Source of the DNA: Heliocidaris tuberculata | Taxonomy: Eukaryota > Echinodermata > Echinoidea > Camarodonta > Echinometridae | Reading direction: 5' to 3' | DNA length: 64,000 bases | Assembly (NCBI GenBank): GCA_025618425.1 | Contig: CM046832.1 | Coordinates: 60,787,087-60,851,086 of the forward strand | Part shown: positions 41,851 to 53,006 of the stretch, piece after piece | How positions within the stretch are numbered: position 1 is the stretch's first letter | How the letters are laid out: each line of letters opens with the position of its first letter | Position numbers and translations under genes: made by a program | Notes under the pieces: generated by a model | Seen by the model: only the letters and a program-made list of their open reading frames with translations | Database searches by the model: none | Told to the model about the DNA's origin: nothing

Positions 41851-43410
41851 AATAAAAGTGTGGTGTGTGCTCCTGTCATACATTAACCTCACACTCCATA
41901 TCTTCATACCACAGAGAATTGCTTCCCATAGGCCATAGAGAGCACTCATAGCGACTTTACTATACTTTGTGTGTAGACTCTAGGCAGTCATACACCTCAG
42001 CATTTTCAAACACACTGCACAAAAGTCACCAACATTCACTCATAATTGGCATTTAATTTACAAATACCGACACCAACATATCCATGAAATACAATAAATT
42101 CAACTCACCGATGTTGGAAAAGATAATTCAAAAAATGAAATCCGTAATTTACTGTCAGTTCTGGCGAAACGGGGTATCGCAAGTCATTGTGTACATTTCC
42201 TGATCGCCGCGAGTGCTGACATCTCCCCTGAAAAAATTTGGTCGTTCCGTATGCGCCATGCGCAATCGTAGTGATCGATGTGTGTGCGCGCGTGATACCG
42301 AATTTTTTGTGGACAAAATTTTATCGGCCAAGTTTGGTTTAAAACATCAGCGGCATGAAAACAACATGCGATCGCAAAAAAAATTGGCGGGGATTTCTTC
42401 AGTTTTGGACATGATTTTGACTTTGGATTTTGTTGGAAATATCAGAAGTTCTTGGTAACGGCCATTTAAGAGCTGAATTTGAAAGGAAGCATTTGAAATA
42501 TTTATCTTATTTTCTCCCCATACCATTAATATATGCGATAGAAAATGAGTAGTATTTTTGCATTCATCCCGCTTAGTGGTCAGTATATGACCACTATTAC
42601 TTGGTGTGATAGAGAGTATTATCTCTAGCACATATGTGTGCTATGAAGGAGCAAGATCGCCTGCCAAAAACAGCCTAAGAAAATAAGAAGGACAGCGCAT
42701 TTCATGATCGCATAAGCATTACAAATGACACACCATTATAAAAAGAAATAAGCAAGCTTTCTAATGATATCACATTTATGTATGAATTTAAAGTAACACA
42801 AGATATATTACCCCTCAAACTTTAATTGCAGAACTTTTTTTGAGGGGTTTACATACATCTGTAATTTTGGCTTTATTGCGAGGTTGATGAAACCACCATT
42901 CGCTCTGCACAAAAGCGCTTCATTGCATCACAAGCATTGGTTTCCCCCCAAATAGACTCTGCACGCAAACGTGTGCATGCAAACAATGAGCGTTTTCCCG
43001 AACCACGATGTAGCTGCAATTTTCCTATAATGAAACCTGCTTGAAAGTAAAAATTAATGTGAAAATTACAAATAAAACAACTTACCTTCAGCTAATCCAT
43101 CCTCTATTGTGAAGCTGCTGCGCTGCAATGAGACTGGCAATCATACTCCGAATTGCACCAATGTACATGTAACCTCGGCCAGGCACCCACTACACCATCT
43201 GTAGCCCTTCACTCTATGTATAGAGGCAGTCAGTGGAGCCAGACACAGTCTCAGTGGAACAACCATTTTTACAAGAGACTAATGCTTTTAGTCGAGATTG
43301 GGGTATCATCTATTGGCATAGGGATATCAAATTTTACATCTCTCACAGGCTCTCAAAGGCAAAGTGCTCAAAAAACTTGATACGATGATGACATTTCCAT
43401 ACTTAATTAC
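41851..43410. other. unannotated stretch; possible 5' exon on the minus strand near 43086-43250
   Basis: On the minus strand AGCTGAAG|GTAAGTTG at 43086 is a near-ideal donor, preceded by a GC-richer stretch with a short ATG frame that ends in TGA. It may be a noncoding first exon. A GC-richer patch with palindromic CGCGCGTGATAC-like motifs lies near 42195-42310. Nothing else recognised. Confidence 0.3.
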
Positions 43411-43412
43411 AA

Positions 43413-43850
43413 TTTAGCATGGGGGGGGGGGCAGGGGGTCTTGTGTCCAGACATAGGTCAAATGTCATAGAGGTCAATTCTGAAATTGCAGGTTTAAGCC
43501 TTGTTAACATGATGTCTCAAAAACCATTTGATCCATTATCTTCAAACTTGAAACTAGTATGCATCACCATTGTGAGACAAACTAAAAAGATTTTTGTTCA
43601 CGTAGGTCAAAGGTGACAGGTCATAGAGGTCATTATACAGGTGTATGTGCAATTAATGTTTTTTTTAACCTTTGTTATCACCATATCTCAACTATTTTGT
43701 ATTCATGACTAGGAGGAGATAAAGTGATCAGACTTTTGGGTTATAAGGCTTTTTATTCTGGTTATCACAATATTTAAAGAACAGTTTGAGCCATCAACTG
43801 AATTTAGGCGGAGGCATATAGGAGATGCAGTCGCATTCATCTTGTTTAAT
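43413..43850 (+). repeat. partial copy of the GGCGGAGGCAT element
   Basis: Matches 45590-46045 closely: AACCATTTGATCC, CTAGTATGCATCACCAT, GTCAAAGGTGACAG, ATTCATGACTAGGAGGAGAT, then GGCGGAGGCATATAGGAGA. The outer left half is missing and a G11 run starts the block. Confidence 0.85.
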
Positions 43851-44224
43851 TTTTTTTTCCAAAGGCAAATTGTTTGTCATGGTTCCTTACATGCAATGAA
43901 GTCAAATCTAGACTAAAGCCTCGTTCCGATATGACACTTTAAACCACCTCAAAAGAAATCTGCTGGGGTAAAATAAAACCTTAATACATGAAAATGAATG
44001 GCAAGTTGGGGTGGGAAAAAGTAGTCATAAATGTACTCATTAGCTGTGTGTTATAAGATACAAGAACATGAAGTGCAGTACACTTATTTCCTTTTATTGT
44101 GCTGTGGTATTTTTTAATGTACATTTCACTGCATCAGATGTATTGAACAAGGCTTTAAAGTCAGCATTCTTGCCAGTACATAACGCCCTTGGTGTTGATA
44201 CCAAGGGTGAGGAATTTCAGAAAA

Positions 44225-44480
44225 TAAAAACCATGTGTGGATTCCTCAAACAAGGATAAATCAGTCAATGCCTGCTTTCAATCTCTAAAGTTGTTTAGGT
44301 CCTCCCAAACTACCTCTTGGGATGTCATAAGGTCATATTTCACTCAATATGGACCAATGAATGTGTCAATGCATACTTTGAACCTATAAGATTGCTTTGG
44401 TCCTCTCAGACCACCCCCACCGTATTTGATAAAGCCATATTTCTGTCAATTTGAACCATGTGTGAACTTTTTTCTGCCGA
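44225..44480 (+). repeat. degenerate tandem duplication, about 107 bp
   Basis: TCAATGCCTGCTTTCAATCT and TCAATGCATACTTTGAACCT head two consecutive diverged copies, each with a TAGGTCCTC/TGGTCCTC block and CATATTTC. Confidence 0.6.
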
Positions 44481-44534
44481 GAAGCCTGTTTAAAGTGCAA
44501 CAAAGTAACAAACCATACTCTTTGTACCATGTCA

Positions 44535-44690
44535 GTAGATGCTATACTTCCCCGTAAACCATGCGCCCGGAGTGGGCACTGTGCAGTTGCCGATGAACAC
44601 AATGTGTACTTACTGGGAGGTTACAACCCCGACGATAATGTCATCTCAGAATACTTTGGCAGCGACCAACATGTCCCTCTGTTTGGTGAG
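44535..44690 (+). CDS. KLHDC10: KLHDC10, first recognised exon (kelch repeat 1)
   Basis: Start of the recognisable part of a kelch-domain protein orthologous to KLHDC10, a substrate receptor for a CUL2-type RING ubiquitin ligase that reads C-terminal degrons; the mammalian protein is also linked to ASK1 signalling. This exon encodes P-C-A-R-S-G-H-C-A-V-A-D and L-L-G-G-Y-N-P, the first kelch blade, and ends L-F-G-E at a GTGAGT donor in phase 0. The 3' splice site is uncertain: after CATGTCAG (44534) or after TTTTTTCTGCCGAG (about 44484); both keep the frame open. The six exons give about 377 residues, against about 440 in the human protein, so the N-terminal basic segment lies in an unseen exon upstream. 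Confidence 0.85.
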
Positions 44691-44727
44691 GTGAGTACAA
44701 CAAGGGGGTATAGAGTTAAGCATTTAA

Positions 44728-45093
44728 AGCGTACCAATCACCTGAAAAAATAATTTGTGTACAACTAGAAAGTATAAAATCATCTTCAAAGAACTTTGTC
44801 TGGTATTCTATAGGTCAACAGTTAATGAGTATGAAGGAAATAAAGGATAACATGAAAATGCTCGCACGGAACCGAACTCAGAGTTAGGTTCTGTGCGAGC
44901 CTTTATCTTGGCGAGCGCGTACGGGTGCGTCGAGTAGTCTACTCACGAGTTGCTTTTACGCTTATAGAGAGTGTAATTAAAATTGCAATATCTCTTCATT
45001 GAATTAATATTTGAAGCCCATATTTTGAATATAATATAACAACATGCAACCTCTAACATACAGAGCAAAATTATTTTTGGTGATTGGTACCCT
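44728..45093. mobile_element. 366-bp TIR MITE with TTAA duplication
   Basis: Ends AGCGTACCAATCACCTGAAA and the inverse TTTTTGGTGATTGGTACCCT, flanked by TTAA (44724-44727 and 45094-45097). An internal hairpin GCTCGCACGGAACC/GGTTCTGTGCGAGC lies at 44862-44900. The left half recurs at 54973-55160. It is in KLHDC10 intron 1. Confidence 0.88.
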
Positions 45094-45105
45094 TTAAGTG
45101 TTTTT

Positions 45106-46050
45106 ATGCCTCCGCCCACCGAAGGTGGTGCCGGAGGCATTATGTTTTCGGGTTGTCTGTCCGTCCGTTCGTTTGTCCATCCGTCCGTCCGTCCATCCCG
45201 CTTTCTTGTTCTAGTGATAACTCAAGAACCATTTGAGGTATGAACTTCAAACTTAGTGCTAGTATGTATCACCACAGGAAGATGATCTTATTAGATTTTG
45301 GGGTACGTAGGTCAAAGGTCAAGGTCACACAGGCCAATTTCTGAAATTTCAGGTGTTAGCCTCATTCTCGTGATAACTCAAGAACTATTTGAGGTATGAA
45401 CTTCAAACTTGGTGCTAGTATGTATCACCACAGGAAGAGGATCTGATTAGATTTTGGGGTATGTAGGTCAAAGGTCAAAGATCACAGGTCAATTTCTTAA
45501 ATTTCGGGTGTTAGCCATTTAACGCAAAATCTCAAGAACCATTTGAGGTATGAACTTCAAACTTGGTACTAGTATGTATCACCATAGAAAGACAATCTGG
45601 TTAGATTTTGGGATATGTAGGTCACAGGTCAAAGGTCATAGAGGTCAATTCTGAAATTGCAGGTTTTGGCCTTAACGTGATATCTCAAGAACCATTTGAT
45701 CCATTAACTTCAAACTTGGAACTAGTATGCATCACCATAATGAGACGAACTGATTAGATTTTTGTGACGTAGGTCAAAGGTGACAGATCATAGAGGTCAT
45801 TATACAGGTATGTAAAATTAATGTTTTTTTACCTTTGTTATCACCATATCTCAACAATTTTGTATTCATGACTAGGAGGAGATAAAATGATCAGACTTTT
45901 GGGTTATTAGGTGTTAGGTCAAATGTCAAGAAAGTCAACAAGTAATTAGAGGCTTTTTATTCTGGTTATCAAAGATTTCAAGAAGAGTTTGAGCCATCAA
46001 CTGAATTTAGGCGGAGGCATATAGGAGACGCGGTTGCATTCATCTTGTTT
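45106..46050 (+). mobile_element. 0.95-kb element ATGCCTCCG...CGGAGGCAT with four internal repeats
   Basis: Begins ATGCCTCCGCCCACCGAAGG, a short hairpin, then a TCCGTCCGTCC microsatellite. Next come four tandem copies of a roughly 150-180-bp unit (CTCAAGAACCATTTGAGGTA, GTATGTATCACCA, GTAGGTCAAAGGTCA). It ends GGCGGAGGCATATAGGAGA. It is in KLHDC10 intron 1, with a partial copy at 43413. Confidence 0.85.
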
Positions 46051-46449
46051 TATACTAACACCAGAGAAAATAATAACATAGGATACATGAGAAATTTAGC
46101 TCAGACTTTGTTCAAAGAAATTGCTCTGTCCAGCTGTTACAGTAATAAAATACTGTCTAATTGAACTAAAACCATCTAAAGGACAAAACAGACACATTTT
46201 TTTATGATAATCATGTATGCCTCCTTATTTATTTAATAACATATATGAAAAAAGTAAATGCAGAATTTAATTTTCCATGTGTACTGACATTGGTACTTGC
46301 ATGGATGTTTTGTTGTCATTTGTCAAGACGTGAAATCAAATAAAACTTTTCTATATAGCATAAGCAGGAGGGACAAATTTGAAAGATGTTTGGTGAAATT
46401 GATTGCAAAATGACGAAATTGGTTCATGTAATTGTACATTGGCAACTGG

Positions 46450-46595
46450 GGATGATGAAATTGATTTAACTTCAATGAAAAATCGGATGCAATATGATGA
46501 AATTGATTTAACTTCGATGAAAAATTGGATGCAATATGATGAAATTGATTTAACTTTGATGAAAAATTGGATGCAACATGATGAAATTAATTGAC
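46450..46595 (+). repeat. 42-bp minisatellite, 3-4 copies
   Basis: GATGAAATTGATTTAACTTC plus AATGAAAAATTGGATGCAA repeats about 42 bp apart in KLHDC10 intron 1. It is the source of the short repetitive open frames on both strands. Confidence 0.9.
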
Positions 46596-46780
46596 AAAGT
46601 GCGAAAATGAATGACCAAAGACAAAACTGAGCTTGAGATGTGCAAGATAACAAAGTTTTAGGGAAGAAATGGAATGAAAAAGGATGAAATTGAATGAAAA
46701 AAGTGTTAAAATGGATGGAAAATCCTATATTTGATTTTGGTATAACATGCATTTTTCATAGACTCCAGCCCAAGTTATCT

Positions 46781-46923
46781 CGGGGGAGCGTTTCATGAAA
46801 GGAAGTTGTCATATATTTTATCCGACAACTGTTATAAGCTACTGAAATCCTTGTATCTGATTGGCTGAGAGCAAATTTATCGGATAAAATATCCGACAAG
46901 TTCTTTCATGAAACGCCCTCCAG
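46781..46923. mobile_element. small foldback element B (inverse orientation of A)
   Basis: GGAGCGTTTCATGAAAGGAA and its inverse. The stem ATTTTATCCGACAAC matches element A, and the core CTGATTGGCTGAGAGCAAAT is the reverse complement of A's core. Its right edge is 44 bp before the exon 2 acceptor of KLHDC10. Confidence 0.88.
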
Positions 46924-46967
46924 GCTTATTATTCAGTGGCTTAAAGTCGTCTTATTGATCCCATTAG

Positions 46968-47210
46968 GTATGGAGGTACCACATCCCATCCAGCAGGTGG
47001 CACTTAATCACAAACAAAGGAGAATCTCACTTCCGCCTCGCCTCCATGTCGGCCATCTTGAAAGGGAAGACGATACTGATCTATGGAGGTACTAGCTATC
47101 CCTTTGGCTACCGTAGCTCCAACGAGATCAGCTGGCTTGATCTGAGGAGAGGTGATTGGAATAAAAAAATGGAGCATGGGGAGCAAAAACCAATCAGAAG
47201 TTACGGCCAA
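46968..47210 (+). CDS. KLHDC10: KLHDC10 exon (kelch repeats 1-2)
   Basis: 243 nt, phase 0 at both ends. It starts V-W-R-Y-H-I after the acceptor ATCCCATTAG. It includes S-H-F-R-L-A-S-M-S, I-Y-G-G-T-S-Y-P-F-G (the kelch GG pair) and W-L-D-L-R, and ends S-Y-G-Q at CAA|GTGAGT. The order matches the vertebrate KLHDC10 segment from LWRYH to IYGQ. Confidence 0.92.
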
Positions 47211-47681
47211 GTGAGTAACTGATATATATTGAAAGTACTTTTTTTCTTTAGATATGTGCTACCATAGAACTTTGTCTGTGTTACAAAATAAGTGGCATGA
47301 TGCAACCCCATATACCTAAATATTTTTGTTATTATGCATTAATGAGCTACAACGGGTGAAAAATGATACAGATCACCTGACACTTTTTTAAATTTGCTTT
47401 TATCAAATCAATACTGAGTGAATTGCAATTTAATGACTTGTAAGAAGTTTTCTGTATTCAAGAGAGGAGCAAGACCACACTGTCTTAATATAAAAGTAAA
47501 ATTCTACTTCTGTATAGTGCATTTCACATATGAGACAATGTTCCTATGCACTTCCAAAGTAGTTTGGAAATCATTACTCGTATTATGACACTTGTAATGA
47601 CACTTGCCCAATGACCTTCAGAATATTTTTTGGAATAGACTCATTTTTAACAAGTTCAATTTCTGTGTGCTTGTATTCCAG

Positions 47682-47951
47682 GCAATAGCAGTGATCGGTC
47701 CTTATCTCTATGTCTACGGTGGGACGACAGGCTGGGTGTACTGTTCAGACGTCCACAGATGTCATGTTCAGACTGGAGTATGGGAAAGGGTGTTTGGTCT
47801 AGAGGAGCATGCTACGGCCATGGTGAAAGAGCGCATACAAGAAACTGATGCGGTCCCTGAACCTCGCTACAGACATGAGATGCTGAGTGATGAAAGAAGG
47901 TTATATGTCATCGGAGGTGGCACTTCTAATTCTGCCTTTCCGCTTGATAAG
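47682..47951 (+). CDS. KLHDC10: KLHDC10 exon (kelch repeats 3-4)
   Basis: 270 nt, phase 0 both ends. It encodes Y-L-Y-V-Y-G-G-T-T-G-W-V-Y-C-S-D-V, then E-P-R-Y-R-H-E-M, then Y-V-I-G-G-G-T-S-N-S-A-F-P-L-D-K. Two kelch GG blades are visible and the R-Y-R-H-E and GGGTS motifs are characteristic of this orthologue group. Acceptor TTGTATTCCAG; donor AAG|GTGAGC. Confidence 0.93.
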
Positions 47952-48648
47952 GTGAGCATTTTGTAAGATTTGGGGGATGAAGTATTACAGACCACAGTGT
48001 TGGTAAAAGTAAGAGGGAATGGATGATTATTAGATTTGCTTTATTTGTTCACTTTATGGATTCACCTACGAAAGTAGAATATATCACTGCAAAGACCTGG
48101 AATGCTTGTATTTCTTTTTTCTAAATTCTCATTTATTTATTTTTTATGTGTTAGCGGCTAGTAGATAACAAAGATGCAGCAAGAAAAAAAGTATCTGCAT
48201 AAACCATAAAATGTACATGAACAAGTTTACTTTCTTGAATCATAGATTCTTTTAAAAATATTTGTTTTGGCTGGACCCAAACTGTATTCTTGTTTTACAA
48301 GACATGTCTAAAGTGGCAAGCACATTAAAGATTTTTTAAAAAGATATTCTGTTTATGACATCAAAATATGTGATTTGGTAAATTTGGTACCTTTGATGAG
48401 CTACCATACTAATGACAGACAAATCAATACGTTCTTTCTGAATTTAGTTGCTCTGTGTGAAAGCAAACATATGAAAACACTGATTTGTGAAACTTTGAGA
48501 TAAACTGTATTATAAGAAATTTATGATGTTCTAACAGTTGAGGTAAAGTGAATATTGGAACCCAAAATTTGCCTTTCATGTCTTATTATCCATTTATTTT
48601 TCATACAAGATTATATAAGTTATTTCACTTTCGTAATATCTTCTTAAG

Positions 48649-48763
48649 GTGAATGCATTTGACACAGAGTCCAGGCAGTGGGAACTATTGGATACAAGGC
48701 CTGATGAGAGGCACGGTTTTCCAGGACCTAGGCGCTGTCATGGATGTGCACAACTAGGAAGAG
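48649..48763 (+). CDS. KLHDC10: KLHDC10 exon (kelch repeat 4-5 linker)
   Basis: 115 nt, phase 0 in and phase 1 out. It encodes V-N-A-F-D-T-E-S-R-Q-W-E-L-L and G-F-P-G-P-R-R-C-H-G-C-A-Q, matching the vertebrate A-A-R-R-C-H-S-C segment. Acceptor TTCTTAAG; donor AGAG|GTGAGC. Confidence 0.9.
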
Positions 48764-50143
48764 GTGAGCCAAGAACCATTTGTTACCACAAGCTTCATCT
48801 TCTATTTACTGAATAATGTACAGGAGGAGTACATTAATGGGAGATGGATCTTATGTGGTGTATTTCATAGGGCAGTAGTCACAGTTATGTCAACAGAGAA
48901 TATCATTGCTGACAGCATTGATATTGACAAATACTCTGGATTGGCGTTTTATTTTTCACAGTGGCTTTTTCCCCATTGTTCATCTTTATACAAATATTGT
49001 TGCATGGCATCTATGCTTAACTCTTTGCCCTGTGCATTATGAAACCCATGGCTGCTAGATTATTTCTTTTGTACGTGATTTCTGTACGTGATTTCTGGAG
49101 AACCCGGAAGTGACAGTGGTCGACAATAGCGGGCTATGAGTTAAAGAGAAGGATGAGTTCTGGGAAAGGTGAAAAATAATTTGTGTGCTTTCTCATTCCT
49201 TTTATGTCAGCTTGGAAGAACATCATGGTAGAAATGTCCCCGGAAAAATATTGCTCTTCAGATGCCCTTATATTCGAAATATGACAAGAAAAAGCTGAAG
49301 TGTTTGGGCCGAACATTCATGCCACATGCGTGTGCAGTCCCATATACCCATTTCTGTGTGCATTGCATGTGCTTTTCAGTGAGATTGGGTCAGTTTATTA
49401 TCAATTTGATAATTCCAACACCTCACAGTATACACTAATTCTTATGTGGACATGATCAACCTTTTCCACTTGCTTTGAGACAGTTTCTTTCACAATGTAA
49501 TCGCATGACTCTACTTTATCTGTAAATACTATGCATGAACCCATTTTGAGTTTCAAGAGGAGAGCAAGTTATTCTTTGCTTAAAAATGTTAACTATATTC
49601 ATTTTGTTTTTCATCCATATGGCAGTCTAAATGCCTCCTATTATTTGTTTTGTGAATTTTGCATACATGGTACTTGCTGTACCATTTATATATGCATTTA
49701 TGTTTTTGATATCAGCTTGTGAAATTTATTGCTTGTCACGTTTTTCCTAATTTGCTAATATATCTGTATGCAAGGATACCATGTACAGGGAAAGCTTGCT
49801 TTGACAAAGCTTCTTTTGACCATTGAAATTGTCTTGTTATATTGACACATTTTTATTACAGGGTTCAAAACAACACAAAACAAATCAATGAGACTACCCA
49901 AACTACATTGTAATAATGAGAGTTTGTTATAAAATTGTTCTTACAATGAGCAGCAAGTTTATAAAGTAACTCTTAAAATGCCTCAAAGTTTGCAATAATA
50001 GTTTTGAGAAATATTTTGACTTTTTCTCTTTTTTTGTTGTTGCCATTCTTATCTTTCTTTGTTCAAACATTTATATCTTTTGGGGGTCTGTTTTTCATCA
50101 AGACGATGTAAATAGTAGAGATTCTTGTTTATTATTTCCACAG
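48764..50143. other. KLHDC10 intron with an interspersed repeat
   Basis: 1.38-kb intron. It holds the dispersed repeat at 49150-49515 and otherwise unannotated AT-rich sequence. Confidence 0.6.
49150..49515 (+). repeat. dispersed repeat, copy 2 (partner at 3461-4085)
   Basis: GCTTTCTCATTCCTTTTATG, TGGAAGAACATC, GTAGAAATGTCCC, CAGTTTCTTTCAC and CGCATGA occur in the same order as at 3640-4060. Confidence 0.55.
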
Positions 50144-50283
50144 TGGGTTACATTAGCGGAGGATTTGATGGTCGGGAGATCTACGATGATATCTGGATGC
50201 TAGACTTGACAACTCTTCAGTGGACCAGGCTAGAAACCAGGCTTCCTGAACCAGTATACTTTCACTCCTCAGCTATAACACCA
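50144..50283 (+). CDS. KLHDC10: KLHDC10 exon (kelch repeat 5)
   Basis: 140 nt, phase 1 in and 0 out. It encodes G-Y-I-S-G-G-F-D-G-R-E-I-Y-D-D-I-W and L-P-E-P-V-Y-F-H-S-S-A-I-T-P. The P-E-P-V-Y-F-H stretch is near-identical to the vertebrate protein. Acceptor TTATTTCCACAG; donor CCA|GTAAGT. Confidence 0.93.
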
Positions 50284-50859
50284 GTAAGTCCAGCTTTACC
50301 TTGCCAGATCAAGCCTCTGATTTATTTTGAAAAGTAATCTGTCCATTAGATTCCTTTGTTTTTTTAGCATTTATGATAATGTAATGATAATTTTATTAAT
50401 AGTGTGAACACTTATTACGTGCCAGTGTCCAACATCAGTGGATGCTTATGGTTCAGTGAAAGCAAAGTAGAAATTCCAAGAAAAAAATATATAGTTTTAT
50501 TCTTGTGTAGAAGAGACCTTTTTTTTTTTTTTTTTGGGGGGGGGGGTGTTACTTGTGCTTGTTTTCAATTTGCTATTGATCTTTTTTTTTTCTTCAATTG
50601 TTTAAGGGTCAAAGATCTTTTTCTTACATTCTAAGCCAAATTGATAAACAATGCAACTACTTTCATGAATATGTCAAAATGTCAAATAGTACTTTTACAT
50701 GCTGACTAAACACATGCTCAATAAGGGCCTGATTTGGAATATTTCAATAGAAGCGATTCAATCCCTCCTGGCTAACTCACCCTCTGTTTTGACCAAGACC
50801 ATTTTATGTGCATGTCTAAGTTGGCTTCCATCTTTTTCTTGAATCTCTTCCTCATACAG

Positions 50860-51069
50860 ACTGGTTGCTTGTTCATACATGGAGGGGTACTGGATGCGCA
50901 TGGAACGGAGCGTAGCGAGACCCTAGTCAGAGTATGGGTGCGAGTACCGTCCCTCCTCCGAATGGCGTGGAATCGGGTCCTTTCTCTCCTCAGGAACCCA
51001 ACCGATATTGAGAAACACACCCTCCAAGCCTTGGGCGTGCCCCCCTCCTTGCTACCGGACATTGGATGA
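50860..51069 (+). CDS. KLHDC10: KLHDC10 last exon, kelch repeat 6 and C-terminal cullin-adaptor helix
   Basis: 210 nt including TGA. It encodes T-G-C-L-F-I-H-G-G-V (last kelch GG) and V-R-V-P-S-L-L-R-M-A-W-N-R-V-L, then the C-terminus ending L-L-P-D-I-G. The P-S-L-L-x-x-A-W segment corresponds to the conserved helical end through which this family is thought to bind the ligase adaptor. Acceptor CTCTTCCTCATACAG. A (GAT)n tract begins at the stop codon. Confidence 0.93.
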   Translation, partial: TGCLFIHGGVLDAHGTERSETLVRVWVRVPSLLRMAWNRVLSLLRNPTDIEKHTLQALGVPPSLLPDIG

Positions 51070-51205
51070 TGATGATGATGATGGTGGTTAATGATTATAA
51101 TCATATAGGTACTCTACATGTTTTGGACAGCAAAATTCCCGAAATGAATGTACTGAAGACTATAAAATATACAGTATGAATGTAGGGATATAAAGTTCCT
51201 TCAAA

Positions 51206-51352
51206 CCTGAAAAGAAATATATGCTACTTTTTAGATATGATATATTTTCTTGATCCTGAATGTCTTAGAAGCCAATTTGATTAGTTTTGCAAGCCCCATG
51301 TCACTTTTAGTCATTTTGCATTTTCCGTTTTATTATTGTGAGGATAAGAAGC
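51206..51352 (+). repeat. intact copy of a 147-bp duplicated segment
   Basis: GAAATATATGCTACTTTTT through GATAAGAAGC. The same sequence occurs a second time from 51546, cut into three pieces by two transposon insertions and finishing at about 54397. It thus gives both empty sites. Confidence 0.85.
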
Positions 51353-51563
51353 TGACACTCATTTTACATACAAAGAACTACGTATGAGTTAGTACATACA
51401 TGTAATATAGGTAGGGACTATATCAAGTGCAATTCTACACTCATCCATCTACTTTGTTTCACTCCAAAAGTTTATATATGTACTTAGACTGTGAATAGTC
51501 TACAAATGTTTTACATTTCATATTGTTTTATTTTGATATGCAAAGAAATATATGCTACTTTTT

Positions 51564-52972
51564 GTCTCGCCTGCATAAGCAAAAAGCGAGACATAGGCAC
51601 CGCTTTTCCGACGGCGACGACGACTGCGACAGCGTCAACAATTTTGGAAATGCTCTCATTTCAAAAGTATATATTCGATTTCCATGAAACTTGAACACAA
51701 GGGTTGTAGAGTATCACAAATAATGTGGAACTATGTTGAAATAATGTGGAATTTTAGGTCAAAAGTCAAGGTCAAAGGTCAATTAAGGTCAATTGAGTTA
51801 AAAATGTGTTCCAAAAACTTAACCTGAGGTTAAGTTTTTGAATTTTTACTTTATTTCAATAGTATTTGTTCAAATTCTTTGAAACTTGGCAACATTTTTG
51901 GTAGGGATTGTCTTCATGTCGCCCTCCTTCAAATGAATACCCAAATCTTACATTTTCATCACATCAAAGGTCACCTACTGACAGTTTAACTTGGTTAAGT
52001 TTTTGGTAAAATTCAGTTTTGTCTCTACATACAGTACATGTATGTATATGTATTGTACACATGCATTTGACTTCTCAAAACTTTGCTGGTGGTGCATTTC
52101 AACCAAAATTGGCAGGGATCATCCTTAGGCAAGGAGAATCTAAATCATTACAGATGGGGGTGCCTACCAATATAGGGGGGGGGGGAGTCTTGGGGGTGGT
52201 GCCCCCAAGAACACCAATAATGGCAGTAATTAGATTCATATTTGCTTCTTCTTCTTTAAGCCCTGTTGCAAGATTATTAGCAAAGCTTGTAAGTATCATC
52301 CTTAGAGGAAGGAGACCTCAATTTCTGAAAAAGGGTACCTTCCCTCCAAGGGGGCTCAGGGGCAGCACCCCTTAAGTGCCCCTATTGTGAAAATGAGAAA
52401 TTTTTTAAATGCATGGCTGGGTTCTAACCAAACTAGGGTAAGAATCATCTTTAGGCGAAGAGGATCTAAATTAATGCAAATAGGGTACCTACATGTATCC
52501 CTTAAGGAGGGAGTTGAGTGGGGGGGGGGGAAGCCCCTCCCCCCAAAGCCTGTGCCACCAAATTGACATTTTTCCTTCTTCTGTAAAACGTATTGCCACA
52601 TGTAGATTGTAACCAAACTACATGTAGGTAGGAATCATTCTTATGGGAAGGAGACATCAAGTTGTTCAAGTATAGTAGATCATTATTTTCAAGGGGTCTG
52701 ATGGAGGGGCACCACCCCAAAAGTGTCCCAATGGCAATTATTTCATGTACACATATTCTGCTTCTTTATTAAAAAACACACAGCTTGATTTCAATGAACT
52801 TTACCATCCAATAAATCTTACTTGAAGGGGTTTTAAGTTATATGAATGGGGTACCTGGCTCACATGGGGGGGGGGGGGGGCAGCACCCCTTAAGTGCCCC
52901 CAAATCTTTGATTTTTCACCAAGTGAAAAATGTGTGATGCAGGCGAGACTTCCCTGGGCATTTCCCTTTTTT
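51564..52972. mobile_element. 1.4-kb element GTCTCGCCTGC...GCAGGCGAGAC
   Basis: Begins GTCTCGCCTGCATAAGC and ends near ATGCAGGCGAGACTTCCC, an inverse pair. The interior has several diverged copies of a roughly 200-bp block (ATCATCCTTAGGCAAGGAGA, a GGGTACC-like word, a G-run, GCACCCCTTAAGTGCCCC). It interrupts the duplicated segment, whose sequence resumes after 52972. Confidence 0.8.
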
Positions 52973-53006
52973 GAAACGATATATTTTCTTGATCCTGAAT
53001 GTCTTA

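Noticed and set aside
44068..44259. 63-codon frame with a signal-peptide-like start (MKCSTLISFYCAVVFF)
   Set aside because: An appealing hydrophobic start, but the rest matches no family, no splice or poly(A) support was seen and it runs into a degenerate tandem repeat. Chance is more likely.
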